Shown: positions 15,657-24,335 of the stretch, one piece after another | Layout of the letters: each line of letters opens with the position of its first letter | How positions within the stretch are numbered: position 1 is the first letter of the stretch | NCBI GenBank assembly: GCA_038214535.1 | Contig: JBBQRS010000008.1 | Coordinates: 6,601 to 70,600 of the forward strand | Direction of reading: 5' to 3' | From: JBBQRS01 sp038214535 | Lineage (GTDB): Bacteria > Chloroflexota > Anaerolineae > CG2-30-64-16 | DNA length: 64,000 nt | Program-made: the position numbers and the translations under genes | Notes under the pieces: generated by a model | Database searches by the model: none | Seen by the model: only the letters and a program-made list of their open reading frames with translations | What the model was told of the DNA's origin: nothing

Positions 15657-16073
15657 TCATTCTATATTATTGCCATCAGTTTGACGGGCCTTCTCGGCGA
15701 GTCTTTCGTAACGCTTCTTCACTTTTTTCACATCTTCTTCATCCAGGTCTTCCAGATCCATCAGGGTCTTGTCGGTGTCCTGGATGACGCTGATCAGTTC
15801 GTTGAGCTTCACCTGCATCGCTTCGTTGCCGCGATTTTGCGTGTTTTGCACCAACAGCAGCAGCAAGACGTTGGTAATGCCGTTGGTGATCCCCATCACC
15901 TCGCGCCACGGATCTTTGAAGTTTATGATCAGACCGACAATCATCCAGATCACGATGAGCGCAACGGCCAGACTAAAGACCCACGCCTTGCCGGCAATCA
16001 TCGAGGCCGATTCGGCAAAGCTCGCATACCAGGACTGCTTTTCTTGCGGCGATTTCTCTTGTTTTGGCGACAT
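15657..16073 (-). CDS. Low-affinity iron permease family-like membrane protein
   Basis: A 138-residue protein with two membrane segments (about 27-48 and 60-80) and a charged C-terminal helix. The conserved pattern GITNVLLLLLVQNTQNRGNEAMQVKLNELI, starting near residue 65, matches the Iron_permease family (Pfam PF04120 type), whose small bacterial members have uncertain transport roles. The C-terminal helix is rich in Asp, Glu and Lys and ends QTDGNNIE. The gene stands alone and faces the beta-propeller gene across a shared terminator. Confidence 0.75.
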   Translation of the reverse strand: MSPKQEKSPQEKQSWYASFAESASMIAGKAWVFSLAVALIVIWMIVGLIINFKDPWREVMGITNGITNVLLLLLVQNTQNRGNEAMQVKLNELISVIQDTDKTLMDLEDLDEEDVKKVKKRYERLAEKARQTDGNNIE

Positions 16074-16217
16074 GGTACCCTCCCTTCGGCGCAGCGCATG
16101 GCTTGACGATGTTTGGCGGTCAGGCCGCGAAAGCCATCTACTCCTTGGATGCTATCATCAACCTGCCGGTCGGGCCGTAGGACACGTTACGAATTGACTG
16201 CGAGGACGTTTGGCGTT

Positions 16218-16332
16218 GGCGCGCCCCGGCGCATCTGACGCCATCTCGTGGCGTGCGCAGTCCGCGATTCGCTTGCGTCCTTGTCTACTTATTTCCTTGT
16301 CTCCTTATTTCCTTGTCTCCTTGTTTCCTTAT
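16218..16332. repeat. Intergenic repeats: GCGCATCTGACGCCA unit and CTTGTCTCCTTATTTCC tract
   Basis: CGCATCTGACGCCATCTCGTGGCGTGCGC at 16228-16256 is the reverse of the GGCGTCAGATGCG family at 49770-49812, 55748-55782 and 63542-63578. It is followed at 16270-16332 by a tract of CTTGTCTCCTTATTTC units, the complement of the ACAAGGAAACAAGGAG family. The tract ends 50 bases before the diol dehydratase start. Confidence 0.6.
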
Positions 16333-16381
16333 CCCTATCCGCGGTACACTATCGCCATACACCACACCTGGGGGATATGCC

Positions 16382-18616
16382 ATGACGAAATCACGGCGCT
16401 TTGCGATTCTGGCGGAGCGGGCCATCAATAAGGAGACCTTCGTCGAGCCGTGGCCCGAGGCCGGGCTGACGGTGGCCGATAGCCCGTATGACCCCGCGCC
16501 GTCGCTCCGCATCGAGGGCGGGCGCGTGGTCGAGATGGACGGGAAGGCGCGCGCCGATTTTGACGCGCTCGATCTCTTCATCGCCGACCATGCGCTGAAT
16601 CTCAATGTAGCAGAGGAGGCGATGGCGACCCCCGCGCTGGAGATGGCGCGGATGCTGGCCGATGTGAACGTGTCGCAGGCGGAGGTGCGCCGACTGGTGA
16701 GCGGCTGCACCCCCGCGAAGCTGATGGAGATCATCCGACACATGAACGTGCTGGAGATGATGATGGGTTTCGCGAAGATGCGCGTCCGGCGCACGCCCGC
16801 CAACCAGGCCCACGTCACCAACTGGCGCGAGCATCCGGCGTTGCTGGCCGCGGACGCGGCGGAGGCCGCGCTGCGCGGCTTCGCGGAGGTGGAGACGACC
16901 GTCCGCGTGGCGCGCAACGCGCCGTTCAACGCGCTGGCGATCCTGGTGGGCGCGCAGACGGGGCGCGCGGGCGTGCTGACCCAGTGCGCCGTGGAGGAAG
17001 GGCTGGGGCTGCGGCTCGCCATCAAAGGGCTGACTACCTATGCCGAGACCCTCTCGGTTTACGGCACGGAGCGCGCGTTCACCGACGGCGACGACACCCC
17101 CTGGTCGAAGGCGTTCCTGGCGTCGGCGTATGCATCGCGTGGCGTTAAGGTGCGTTTCACGTCGGGCACAGGCTCCGAGGCGCTGATGGGGCACGCGGAG
17201 GGCTGCTCGATGCTCTATTTGGAGGCGCGCTGTCTGCTGGTGACGAAGGGCGCGGGCAGCCAGGGCGTGCAAAACGGCTCGATCTCGTGCATCGCGCTGC
17301 CCGAGTCGCTGCCGGGCGGGGTGCGCGCCGTGCTGGCCGAGAACTTGCTGGCGGCGATGCTCGGGCTGGAGGTGGCCGCGGGGAACGACGCGCTGGCGTC
17401 GCACTCCGACATCCGCAAGGCGGCCAAGCTGATGTTGCAGTTCATCCCCGGCGCGGATTTCATCTTCTCCGGTTACAGTGCGGTGCCGCGGCGTGACAAC
17501 CTATTCGGCGGCGGCAACTTCGACGCCGAGGATTTTGACGATTATAACGTGCTGCAACGTGATATGCAGGTGGACGGCGGCGTGCGCCCGGTGACGGAGG
17601 ATGAGGCGGTCAGCGCGCGGCGTGAGGGCGCGGCGGCGATCCAGGCGGTGTATGCGGCGTTCGGCTTCCCGGCGATCACCGACGCCGAGGTGGAGGCCGC
17701 GGCGCTGGGGCACAGCAGCGACGACATGCCCGAACGCGACCTGGTGGCCGACCTGGCCGCCGCGGACGGCTTCCTGCGCGGCGACCTGGGGATGCTCGAC
17801 GTGGCGCGCGCTTTGCAGGAGCATGGCGGTTTCGCGCGGACGGCGGCGAACGTGCTGGCGATGGGCCGGCAGCGCGTGGCGGGCGACTATCTGCAACCGG
17901 CGGCGATTTTCGACGCGCAGGGCCGCGTGCTGAGCGCCATCAACGACCCGAACGACTACCTGGGGCCGGGGACGGGCTATCGGCTGACGGGTGAGCGGTG
18001 GCAGGAGGTACAGAAAATTCCCCAGGCGGGTTCGCCGCGGGCGTTCGTGGCCCCGCACACCGGCGCGCCCTCGGCGAAGCTGGTGGAGATCGGGGATGCG
18101 CAGCCGGGCGCGCGACCGGAGGTGATCGTGGCGGTGGGGCCGGGCTGGAACACGGCGCTCACGCGCACCATCGGCGGGCTATTTCACGAAGACGTGCTGG
18201 CGGCGATCCTGTCGGGCGTGGCCGCCGAAGGCCTGACGGCGCGCGTGGTCAAGGTATACGCGAGTTCCGATTGCGCGGCCATCGGGCACACGGGCGCGCA
18301 ACTCAGCGGGTCGGGCGTGGCGGTGGGCATCCAGTCGCGCGGCACCACGGTGATCCACCAGCGCGATCTGGCGCGGCTTAACAACCTGGAGTTGTTCCCA
18401 CAGTCGCCCGCGCTGACGCTGGAGACCTATCGCGAGATCGGGCGGAACGCGGCGCGCTACGCGCAGGGCGCGGCGGTCAAGCCGGTGGCGGTACGCGTGG
18501 ACAACTGGGCGCGCCTGCGGCTGATCGTGAAGACGGCGCTGCTGCACCGGACGGAGACGGACTGCGTGGCGGAGAAGCCGCCGCAAGAGTTGTTCTTCGA
18601 TTGGGAGCCGGAGTGA
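16382..18616 (+). CDS. Coenzyme B12-dependent diol/glycerol dehydratase, large and medium subunits fused
   Basis: A 744-residue protein. Residues 1 to about 555 match the PduC/DhaB large subunit: ILAERAINKE near the N-terminus, RFTSGTGSEALMG, QGVQNGSI and LPESLPGG. From about 575 to the end the sequence matches the medium subunit (PEVIVAVGPGW, HEDVLAAILSGVAAEGL, ALTLETYREIGRNAARYA). These subunits are usually separate in enterobacteria. The enzyme would convert 1,2-diols to aldehydes by a radical mechanism with adenosylcobalamin. The small subunit follows after 49 bp. No reactivase or microcompartment shell gene is present in the window. ATG 16382 is chosen because the upstream frame runs through repeat DNA. 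Confidence 0.88.
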   Translation: MTKSRRFAILAERAINKETFVEPWPEAGLTVADSPYDPAPSLRIEGGRVVEMDGKARADFDALDLFIADHALNLNVAEEAMATPALEMARMLADVNVSQAEVRRLVSGCTPAKLMEIIRHMNVLEMMMGFAKMRVRRTPANQAHVTNWREHPALLAADAAEAALRGFAEVETTVRVARNAPFNALAILVGAQTGRAGVLTQCAVEEGLGLRLAIKGLTTYAETLSVYGTERAFTDGDDTPWSKAFLASAYASRGVKVRFTSGTGSEALMGHAEGCSMLYLEARCLLVTKGAGSQGVQNGSISCIALPESLPGGVRAVLAENLLAAMLGLEVAAGNDALASHSDIRKAAKLMLQFIPGADFIFSGYSAVPRRDNLFGGGNFDAEDFDDYNVLQRDMQVDGGVRPVTEDEAVSARREGAAAIQAVYAAFGFPAITDAEVEAAALGHSSDDMPERDLVADLAAADGFLRGDLGMLDVARALQEHGGFARTAANVLAMGRQRVAGDYLQPAAIFDAQGRVLSAINDPNDYLGPGTGYRLTGERWQEVQKIPQAGSPRAFVAPHTGAPSAKLVEIGDAQPGARPEVIVAVGPGWNTALTRTIGGLFHEDVLAAILSGVAAEGLTARVVKVYASSDCAAIGHTGAQLSGSGVAVGIQSRGTTVIHQRDLARLNNLELFPQSPALTLETYREIGRNAARYAQGAAVKPVAVRVDNWARLRLIVKTALLHRTETDCVAEKPPQELFFDWEPE

Positions 18617-18665
18617 ATGCCACCACGAAGGCACGAAGACACGAAGAGAAGACAAGGAAACAAGG

Positions 18666-19067
18666 ATGAGTGAGTATCCGTTGATGGAGAACGGTGGGGA
18701 GATGTTGCGGGCGGCGAGCGGGCGCGGGGTGGAGGAGATTACGCCGGAGGCGCTGGCCGCGGGGGAGTTGACGGCGGATGATTTGCGAATCCGTGTGGAG
18801 ACGCTGCGCGCGCAGGCGGAGATTGCCGCGGCGGGCGGTTATCCGCAATTGGCGGCCAACCTGCGCCGCGCGGCGGAGTTGACGGCGCTGCCCAATGAGG
18901 AGCTGCTGCGCGCCTATGAGACCTTGCGGCCTGGGCGCGCGACCGCGGGTGAGTTGCACGCGCTGGCCGACCGGCTTGAGCGGGAGTACGCGGCGACGGA
19001 GACGGCCGCGTTCGTGCGCGAGGCCGCGGAGGTGTACGCGGGGCGGGGGCTGGCCAACACGGATTAG
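18666..19067 (+). CDS. Diol dehydratase small subunit (PduE-like)
   Basis: A 133-residue helical protein. YPLMEN, the pair ITPEALAAGELTADDLRI and LRAQAEIA, and LPNEELLRAYETLRPGRAT are typical of the gamma subunit of glycerol/propanediol dehydratase. The last residues (ANTD) and the TAG stop fall inside a tract of AACACGGATT repeats, so the natural C-terminus may have been altered by the repeat. It follows the fused large-medium subunit gene and should complete the holoenzyme. Confidence 0.85.
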   Translation: MSEYPLMENGGEMLRAASGRGVEEITPEALAAGELTADDLRIRVETLRAQAEIAAAGGYPQLAANLRRAAELTALPNEELLRAYETLRPGRATAGELHALADRLEREYAATETAAFVREAAEVYAGRGLANTD

Positions 19068-19175
19068 CGAACACGGATTGCCAACACGGATGCACGGATG
19101 GGCCAACACGGATGAGCCCACACGGATTTCACGGATGGCGGGCACGTATTCTCACACGGATGCACGGATTGGGGT
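19055..19175. repeat. ACACGGATGCACGGAT degenerate tandem repeat
   Basis: At least eight units of the type (A)CACGGAT(T/G) spaced by 8-20 bases begin inside the end of the small-subunit gene and run to about 19175. They are followed by AATCCTGTAGATCATGTGAATCCTG, a copy of the ACAGGATT family. Spacing and sequence are too irregular for a CRISPR array. Confidence 0.6.
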
Positions 19176-19241
19176 AATCCAATCCTGTAGATCATGTGAA
19201 TCCTGTCTGCAAGGCGGATATGGGATAAGGAGGGAATCGCG

Positions 19242-20908
19242 ATGACGATACCGCTAGGGGTGTCGGGGCTGTTGTATTCGCAGATCGGTTATGATCTGGG
19301 GTGTCCGATGCGGGCGGTGATGCGGGGCGCGACGTCGGATGCGCGCTGGGTATTGCGCCGGGCCGCGACGGATGAGGTGGTGTTGGAAGGGCCGGTCGTC
19401 TACTGGGGCGAACTCTGGCACAGCCATTGGTGGGTCGCGGATTTTTCAGCGCTGATGGAGGCGGGGGAGTACCGGATTGGCCTGGCCTCTGTCGGAAAGG
19501 AAATCGCTGCGACCGAACCCTTCCGCGTGGGGCCGCATCTGTTGTGGGACGAGACGATACAAGCGGTCGCGCTGGATCAGTTGGAGGAGCGCGCCCGGCT
19601 GGCGCGCAACGGTCAGGGCTGGAAGGATTGCGGCACCGCCTGGCGCGAGGTCAACAGCCACGCCACCACGATCATCGCGCTGTGCGACCTGTGGAACCTG
19701 GGCTACGAGTGGTTGAGCGCCGAGGATATACGGCGGCTGGCGGCGCAGGTGATCGTCGGCTGCGACTACATCGCCGCGTGCCAGGATCGGGCGCGCGACG
19801 TGGGGCTGGGCCGCGGCGCCATCGTCCACGAGATGCCCAACCACGAAACCGTGATCCCCGGCGATCTGGCGCAGAGCGTGGTGGCGCTGGCGCAAGCCTC
19901 ACGGTTGCTCTATGAGACCGATCGGCGGCGCAGCGTGGATTACCTGAAGCGGGCGGAGCGCGCCTTTCGCTACTTGATGCGCAGCCGACCCTATGGCCCC
20001 GCAGGCTTCTCGGCGATGAACCACGGCGCGCCGCCGGACTATCGCCCGCGCAGTTGGATGACCCGCGACCTGTTGATGATGACGTGGGGCGCGGTCGAGC
20101 TGTGGATCGCGGGGCGGCCCGATTATCGCGACACCGCGGTGAAGCTGGCGCGCAAGGTGATGCGGCGGCAGGTGCGACGGGACGCGCCGGAAGGGGAACT
20201 CTACGGCCACTTCTACGCGTTCCGGGATCGCGTCTTCACCGAGAAGGCCAACACGCATCATCACGTGGGGCACGATACGGGCGCAACGTTCCCGCATTAC
20301 ATCACGCCGCTGGTGGAGATGGCGCGGCGCTGGCCCGATCATCCCGACGCCCCGCGCTGGCGGCAGACGATCAGCGATTTTGCATATGGCTATCTCTTGC
20401 CCGCCTGTCGAGCCAACCCGTTTTATCTGTTGCCCGAAGGCTACTTCGCCGGGCAAGGGCTGCTGACGTTCTGCGGGCCGTGGCACGGGTTCAACACCAC
20501 TTATGGGTTCGCCGCGGCGTTGGCGGCGGAGCTGGAGTTGTTCCTGGGCGACGGCGATTTCCGGCAGATCGCGACCGGCAACATCCAGTGGATCGCAGGG
20601 CTACACGCGGGGGTGACGCGCGAGTCGCTGGACGGGTGCTTCTTCTGGCATGACGAGATTCCGGAGGGCGTGGCGCTCCCCTACAGCCAGATACTCGGGG
20701 TGGGGCGTCGGTGGACGGGCGGTTGGACCGCCATCCGCGGGACTATCGTCAACGGGTTCTGCACCAATCCGCAGTTCCAACTGTCGTTGAGCCGACGGTC
20801 GAGAACGACGCGCCGCGGTTGTATCACGATGAGGATTGGATTCCCCACGGGGCGGGCTGGGTCAGCGCGCTGACCAAACTGCGTTACACGCAGTGGTTTC
20901 GGCGGTAA
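19242..20908 (+). CDS. Glycoside hydrolase family 9-like protein, with apparent frameshift near the 3' end
   Basis: About 555 residues when repaired. An N-terminal Ig-like domain (NQxGY-type SQIGYDLG at 14-21, then WVADFSALMEAGEYRI) precedes an (alpha/alpha)6 catalytic region with DTGATFPHYI, CGPWHGFNTTYGFAAAL and NPQFQ, suggesting a GH9-related glucanase or glycosidase. The open frame loses homology after NPQFQL (20783). From there the +2 frame reads VVEPTVENDAPRLYHDEDW and IPHGAGWVSALTKLR up to the TAA at 20906-20908, which is a sensible end. One missing G (CTGGTC to CTGTC) would explain it. As sequenced, the frame ends at 20873. ATG follows AAGGAGG. Confidence 0.72.
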
Positions 20909-20966
20909 TAGACAGGATTTACGGGATTTTGCCACGAATGCGAAACGTAGGCGCTTGTCAGGCGCG

Positions 20967-21034
20967 GAGTCGAGGCTTTAGCCGGTTTTTGTGGTTACAA
21001 GAGTCGAGGACGTAACCGGCTAAAGCCTCGATTC
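20967..21034. repeat. Palindrome GAGTCGAGGCTTTAGCCGGTT
   Basis: Arms at 20967-20987 and 21014-21034 are near-perfect complements (AACCGGCTAAAGCCTCGATTC). It is a diverged relative of the GACGGCTTTAGCCGTT palindromes at 8189 and 30271. The 318-bp intergenic space also holds ACAGGATTT units at 20908-20932 and 21080-21105. Confidence 0.65.
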
Positions 21035-21173
21035 CAAGTGCGTTTGGAATTTCTGGGATTTTTGCCCCGGTTTTCCCAATCCTGTTCATCCTGTAAATTC
21101 TGTCTCTTTCCGGGATAGGAAGTCCGGCTACTGTGATCGGTGGCCGGATTTTGTTTAATTTATACATAAGAAT

Positions 21174-21202
21174 TTGACTAAAACAAGGCGTTGCGGTATG
21201 AT
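21174..21202 (+). promoter_or_regulatory. Strong sigma70 promoter of the SUF operon with possible SufR operator
   Basis: TTGACT (21174-21179), 17-bp spacer, TATGAT (21197-21202). The SufR ATG lies about 18 bases after the predicted transcription start. The spacer contains CAAGGCGTTG (21184-21193), a CAA-N4-TTG arrangement positioned where a repressor would block polymerase. Operator function is an inference from SufR biology. Confidence 0.75.
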
Positions 21203-21226
21203 GGGGACGAAAGACGAGGCGAGTAT

Positions 21227-21892
21227 ATGATTCCTAAACAGATGACCGGCAGTCCGGCGGGGCAGGTGTTGATTGCCTTGCAGCGCAAGGGCGCGGCCAC
21301 CGTCAGAGATCTTGAAGACACCCTCGGGGTCACCACGACCGCCGTGCGCCAGCAACTCGTGCAGTTGATGGCGGATGGCTACGTGGAACAGGAGGTCGAG
21401 CGGAACGACGGCCGCGGCCGGCCGCGCCACGTGTATTCATTGACCACCGAGGGACGTTCGCTCTTCCCGCATCATTACGACGAGTTCACCAACGGCCTGT
21501 TGCGCGAAATTCTCATCAGCGAGGGGCCTGAGAAGGTGGGGGTGTTGTTGCAGCGCATCGGGCAGCGGCTCGCGGCGCAGTACGCGGGGCAGATCACGGT
21601 GGATGCTCCTGCGGCGCGCGCGGCGGCGCTGACGGAATTGCTCAACGCCCGCGGCATTATGGCCGAGATCACTGAAGGTCCCGATTTTATTCAAGTACAC
21701 GAATATACGTGCCCCTATTACGAGTTGGCGCGCGAGCATCGGGCGATCTGCGATATGGAGCAGGAGATGATGACGCACGTGATCCGGCAGCCGGTGGCGC
21801 TGGTGTCGTGCTCGCTGGACGGGCATCACGGGTGTGAGTTTCGGATCGAGGGCACGCCCGTTGTCGCCCCGCCGCCGCCCACCGGTGGTTGA
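21227..21892 (+). CDS. sufR: SufR-type iron-sulfur cluster-sensing transcriptional regulator
   Basis: A 221-residue regulator. An N-terminal winged helix-turn-helix (VRDLEDTLGVTTTAVRQQLVQLMADGYV, residues 26-53) is followed by a sensor domain with Cys162, Cys175, Cys195 and Cys203. The first pair has the C-x12-C spacing of SufR. It should repress the suf genes when loaded with an Fe-S cluster and release them under iron or oxidative stress. It is the first gene of the operon, right behind a strong promoter, so autoregulation is likely. ATG 21227 is chosen because the promoter -10 overlaps the earlier ATG at 21198. Confidence 0.85.
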   Translation: MIPKQMTGSPAGQVLIALQRKGAATVRDLEDTLGVTTTAVRQQLVQLMADGYVEQEVERNDGRGRPRHVYSLTTEGRSLFPHHYDEFTNGLLREILISEGPEKVGVLLQRIGQRLAAQYAGQITVDAPAARAAALTELLNARGIMAEITEGPDFIQVHEYTCPYYELAREHRAICDMEQEMMTHVIRQPVALVSCSLDGHHGCEFRIEGTPVVAPPPPTGG

Positions 21893-21984
21893 AACCACCG
21901 ACTAGTACAGGTGAAAACCCGTTGAAACGGGTTCCGATAGAAGATAACAAAAAGTTTTATTGATTGCAAGGAGCAAGGGACCAC

Positions 21985-22839
21985 ATGGGATCTGAACTGG
22001 AGATCAAGGACCTCCACGTCAACGTGGAAGGCAAGGAAATTTTGCAGGGCGTCAACCTGGTCATCAAGCAGGGCGAAGTGCATGCGATGATGGGGCCGAA
22101 CGGCTCGGGCAAGAGCACGCTGGCCTATGCGATTGCGGGGCATCCGCATTACGAGGTGACGAGCGGCGACATCCTGCTGGACGGCGTGAGCGTGCTGGAG
22201 ATGGAACCGGACGAGCGCGCCAAGGCGGGCATCTTCCTGGCCTTCCAGTACCCGACGGCGATCCCGGGCGTGAGCATGGCGAACTTCCTGCGCCAGGCCG
22301 TCAGCGCGGTGCGCGGCTACACCGATCGCGCCAAGGTCACGGCGTCCGAGGGCGGGAGCAAAGGCCCGATCGGTTCGGAGCTGATGCCGATGCGCGAGTT
22401 CCGCAAGGAACTGACGGACAAGATGGAGGAGTTGCACATTGATCCGTCATTCGCCCGGCGCTATCTGAACGATGGCTTTTCCGGCGGCGAGAAGAAGCGC
22501 GCCGAAATCCTGCAAATGGCGATGCTCGCCCCCAGGTTCGCGGTGCTGGACGAGACGGATTCGGGCCTCGATATTGACGCGCTGCGCGTGGTGGCCGAGG
22601 GCGTGAACAGCCTCATCGGGCCGGATTTGGGCGTCCTGCTCATCACGCATTACCAGCGGTTGCTCGATTACATCAAGCCCGATTACGTACACGTCTTCTA
22701 CAACGGCAAGATCGTGATGTCAGGCGGGCCGGAACTGGCGCTCGACCTGGAGGCCAGGGGCTATCAGTGGATTCGCGAGCAGTTTGGCCCCGCGATCTTC
22801 GGCGAAGAAGAAGAGACAAAGGCAACGCCTGTACTGTAG
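21985..22839 (+). CDS. sufC: SUF system ATPase SufC
   Basis: A 284-residue ABC ATPase of the SUF type. Walker A GPNGSGKST (37-45), Q-loop FQYP, signature FSGGEKKR (164-171) and Walker B AVLDETDSGLD are all intact. It provides energy to the SufBCD scaffold for Fe-S cluster assembly in the cytoplasm. An AAGGAG lies 11 bases upstream of ATG 21985. Residues about 105-135 (RGYTDRAKVTASEGGSKGP) are longer than in E. coli SufC, as in many actinobacterial and Chloroflexi versions. Confidence 0.95.
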   Translation: MGSELEIKDLHVNVEGKEILQGVNLVIKQGEVHAMMGPNGSGKSTLAYAIAGHPHYEVTSGDILLDGVSVLEMEPDERAKAGIFLAFQYPTAIPGVSMANFLRQAVSAVRGYTDRAKVTASEGGSKGPIGSELMPMREFRKELTDKMEELHIDPSFARRYLNDGFSGGEKKRAEILQMAMLAPRFAVLDETDSGLDIDALRVVAEGVNSLIGPDLGVLLITHYQRLLDYIKPDYVHVFYNGKIVMSGGPELALDLEARGYQWIREQFGPAIFGEEEETKATPVL

Positions 22840-22907
22840 TGTAGGGCTTGTGCCCGCAGACGCCCACGAGGGGCTAAACTACGGTTAGACCTTTAACGGA
22901 GAAAACC

Positions 22908-24326
22908 ATGACTGTACCTAATTCCGATCACGAAACGCTTGCGGGTCTGAAGACCGATTATAAATACGGCTGGAGCCAGCCCGAAGACTACGTTTTCAAG
23001 GCGCGCAAGGGGCTTGACCACGATATCGTTGAGCAGATCAGCCGCATGAAGAAAGAGCCGGACTGGATGCGCCAACTGCGCCACGAGGCGCTGGACATCT
23101 TCCTGTCCAAGCCGATCCCTACCTGGGGCGCGGACCTCAGCGAGATCAACTACGACGAAATCTACTACTACATCAAGCCGACCGAGTCACAGGGCAAGAC
23201 GTGGGACGACGTACCGGCGGACATCAAGGAAACGTTCGACAAGCTGGGCATCCCCGAAGCGGAACGCAAGTTCCTGGCGGGCGTGGGCGCGCAATATGAG
23301 TCCGAGGCGATCTACCACTCGCTGAAAGAGGAGTGGGAGAAGCTGGGCGTGATCTTCATGGACAGCGACAGCGGGCTGCGCGAGCATGAAGATATCTACC
23401 GCGAGTACTTCGGCACCGTGATTCCCTCGACCGACAACACCTTTGCGGCGATGAACACCGCGGTGTGGTCGGGTGGGTCGTTCGTCTACGTGCCGCCGGG
23501 CGTGCATCTGGACATCCCGTTGCAGGCCTATTTCCGCATCAACGCGCAGAGCATGGGCCAGTTCGAGCGCACGCTGATCATCGTGGATGAGGGCGCGAGC
23601 GTCCACTATGTGGAAGGTTGCACCGCGCCGACCTACGCCAAGGATTCGCTGCACAGCGGCGTGATCGAGATTATCGTCCGCAAGAATGCCCGTTGCCGCT
23701 ACACCACCATTCAGAACTGGTCCACCAACGTCTATAACCTGGTGACGCAGCGTTCGCTGGTGGCCGAGGGCGCGACGATGGAATGGGTGGACGCGAACCT
23801 GGGCAGTAAGGTCACAATGAAGTACCCGTCGGTCTATCTGATGGGTGAGAAGGCGCACGGCCAGATCCTCAGCATGGCGTTCGCGGGGCCGGGGCAACAC
23901 CTGGACACGGGCGGTAAGCTGGTGCATGGCGCGCCAAACACGTCGAGCCAGTTGATCTCGAAGTCCATCAGCAAGGGTGGCGGGCGCGCGTCGTATCGCG
24001 GCCTGCTGAAGGTCGGCAAGGGGGCGCACGGCAGCCGCTCGAACGTGGTATGCGATGCGTTGCTGCTCGACCCCGAAAGCCGCAGCGACACCTATCCGTA
24101 CATCGAGATTGACGAGGATGACGTGACGGTGGGCCATGAGGCATCGGTGAGCAAGATCGGCGAGGAGCAGCTCTTCTACCTGATGAGCCGCGGCCTGTCG
24201 GAAGACGAGGCCAGCGCCATGATCGTCTCCGGCTTCATCGAGCCGATGGTGAAGGAATTGCCGATGGAGTACGCCATCGAGATGAACCGGCTGATCCAGT
24301 TGCAAATGGAAGGCTCGATTGGGTAA
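22908..24326 (+). CDS. sufB: Fe-S cluster assembly protein SufB
   Basis: A 472-residue protein of the usual SufB length. Characteristic segments include KPIPTWGADLSEINYDEIYYYIKPTE near residue 70, FAAMNTAVWSGGSFVYVPPGV, HYVEGCTAP, the right-handed beta-helix repeats and the C-terminal SRGLSEDEASAMIVSGFIEP. It forms the scaffold on which nascent clusters are built with SufC and SufD. GGAG precedes the ATG. It sits 68 bp after sufC and 9 bp before sufD. Confidence 0.95.
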   Translation: MTVPNSDHETLAGLKTDYKYGWSQPEDYVFKARKGLDHDIVEQISRMKKEPDWMRQLRHEALDIFLSKPIPTWGADLSEINYDEIYYYIKPTESQGKTWDDVPADIKETFDKLGIPEAERKFLAGVGAQYESEAIYHSLKEEWEKLGVIFMDSDSGLREHEDIYREYFGTVIPSTDNTFAAMNTAVWSGGSFVYVPPGVHLDIPLQAYFRINAQSMGQFERTLIIVDEGASVHYVEGCTAPTYAKDSLHSGVIEIIVRKNARCRYTTIQNWSTNVYNLVTQRSLVAEGATMEWVDANLGSKVTMKYPSVYLMGEKAHGQILSMAFAGPGQHLDTGGKLVHGAPNTSSQLISKSISKGGGRASYRGLLKVGKGAHGSRSNVVCDALLLDPESRSDTYPYIEIDEDDVTVGHEASVSKIGEEQLFYLMSRGLSEDEASAMIVSGFIEPMVKELPMEYAIEMNRLIQLQMEGSIG

Positions 24327-24335
24327 GGGAAACAG

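Noticed and set aside
16382..19067. Propanediol-utilisation microcompartment
   Set aside because: No shell protein, aldehyde dehydrogenase or reactivase gene is present in the window.
19055..19175. Possible CRISPR array of ACACGGAT repeats
   Set aside because: Repeat units are short (8-14 bp), unevenly spaced and imperfect, with no cas genes nearby.
21184..21193. Link between the CAAGGCGTT core in the sufR promoter and the same core in the 335/3245 elements
   Set aside because: The match is only 9 bases and the surrounding sequences differ; probably coincidence.
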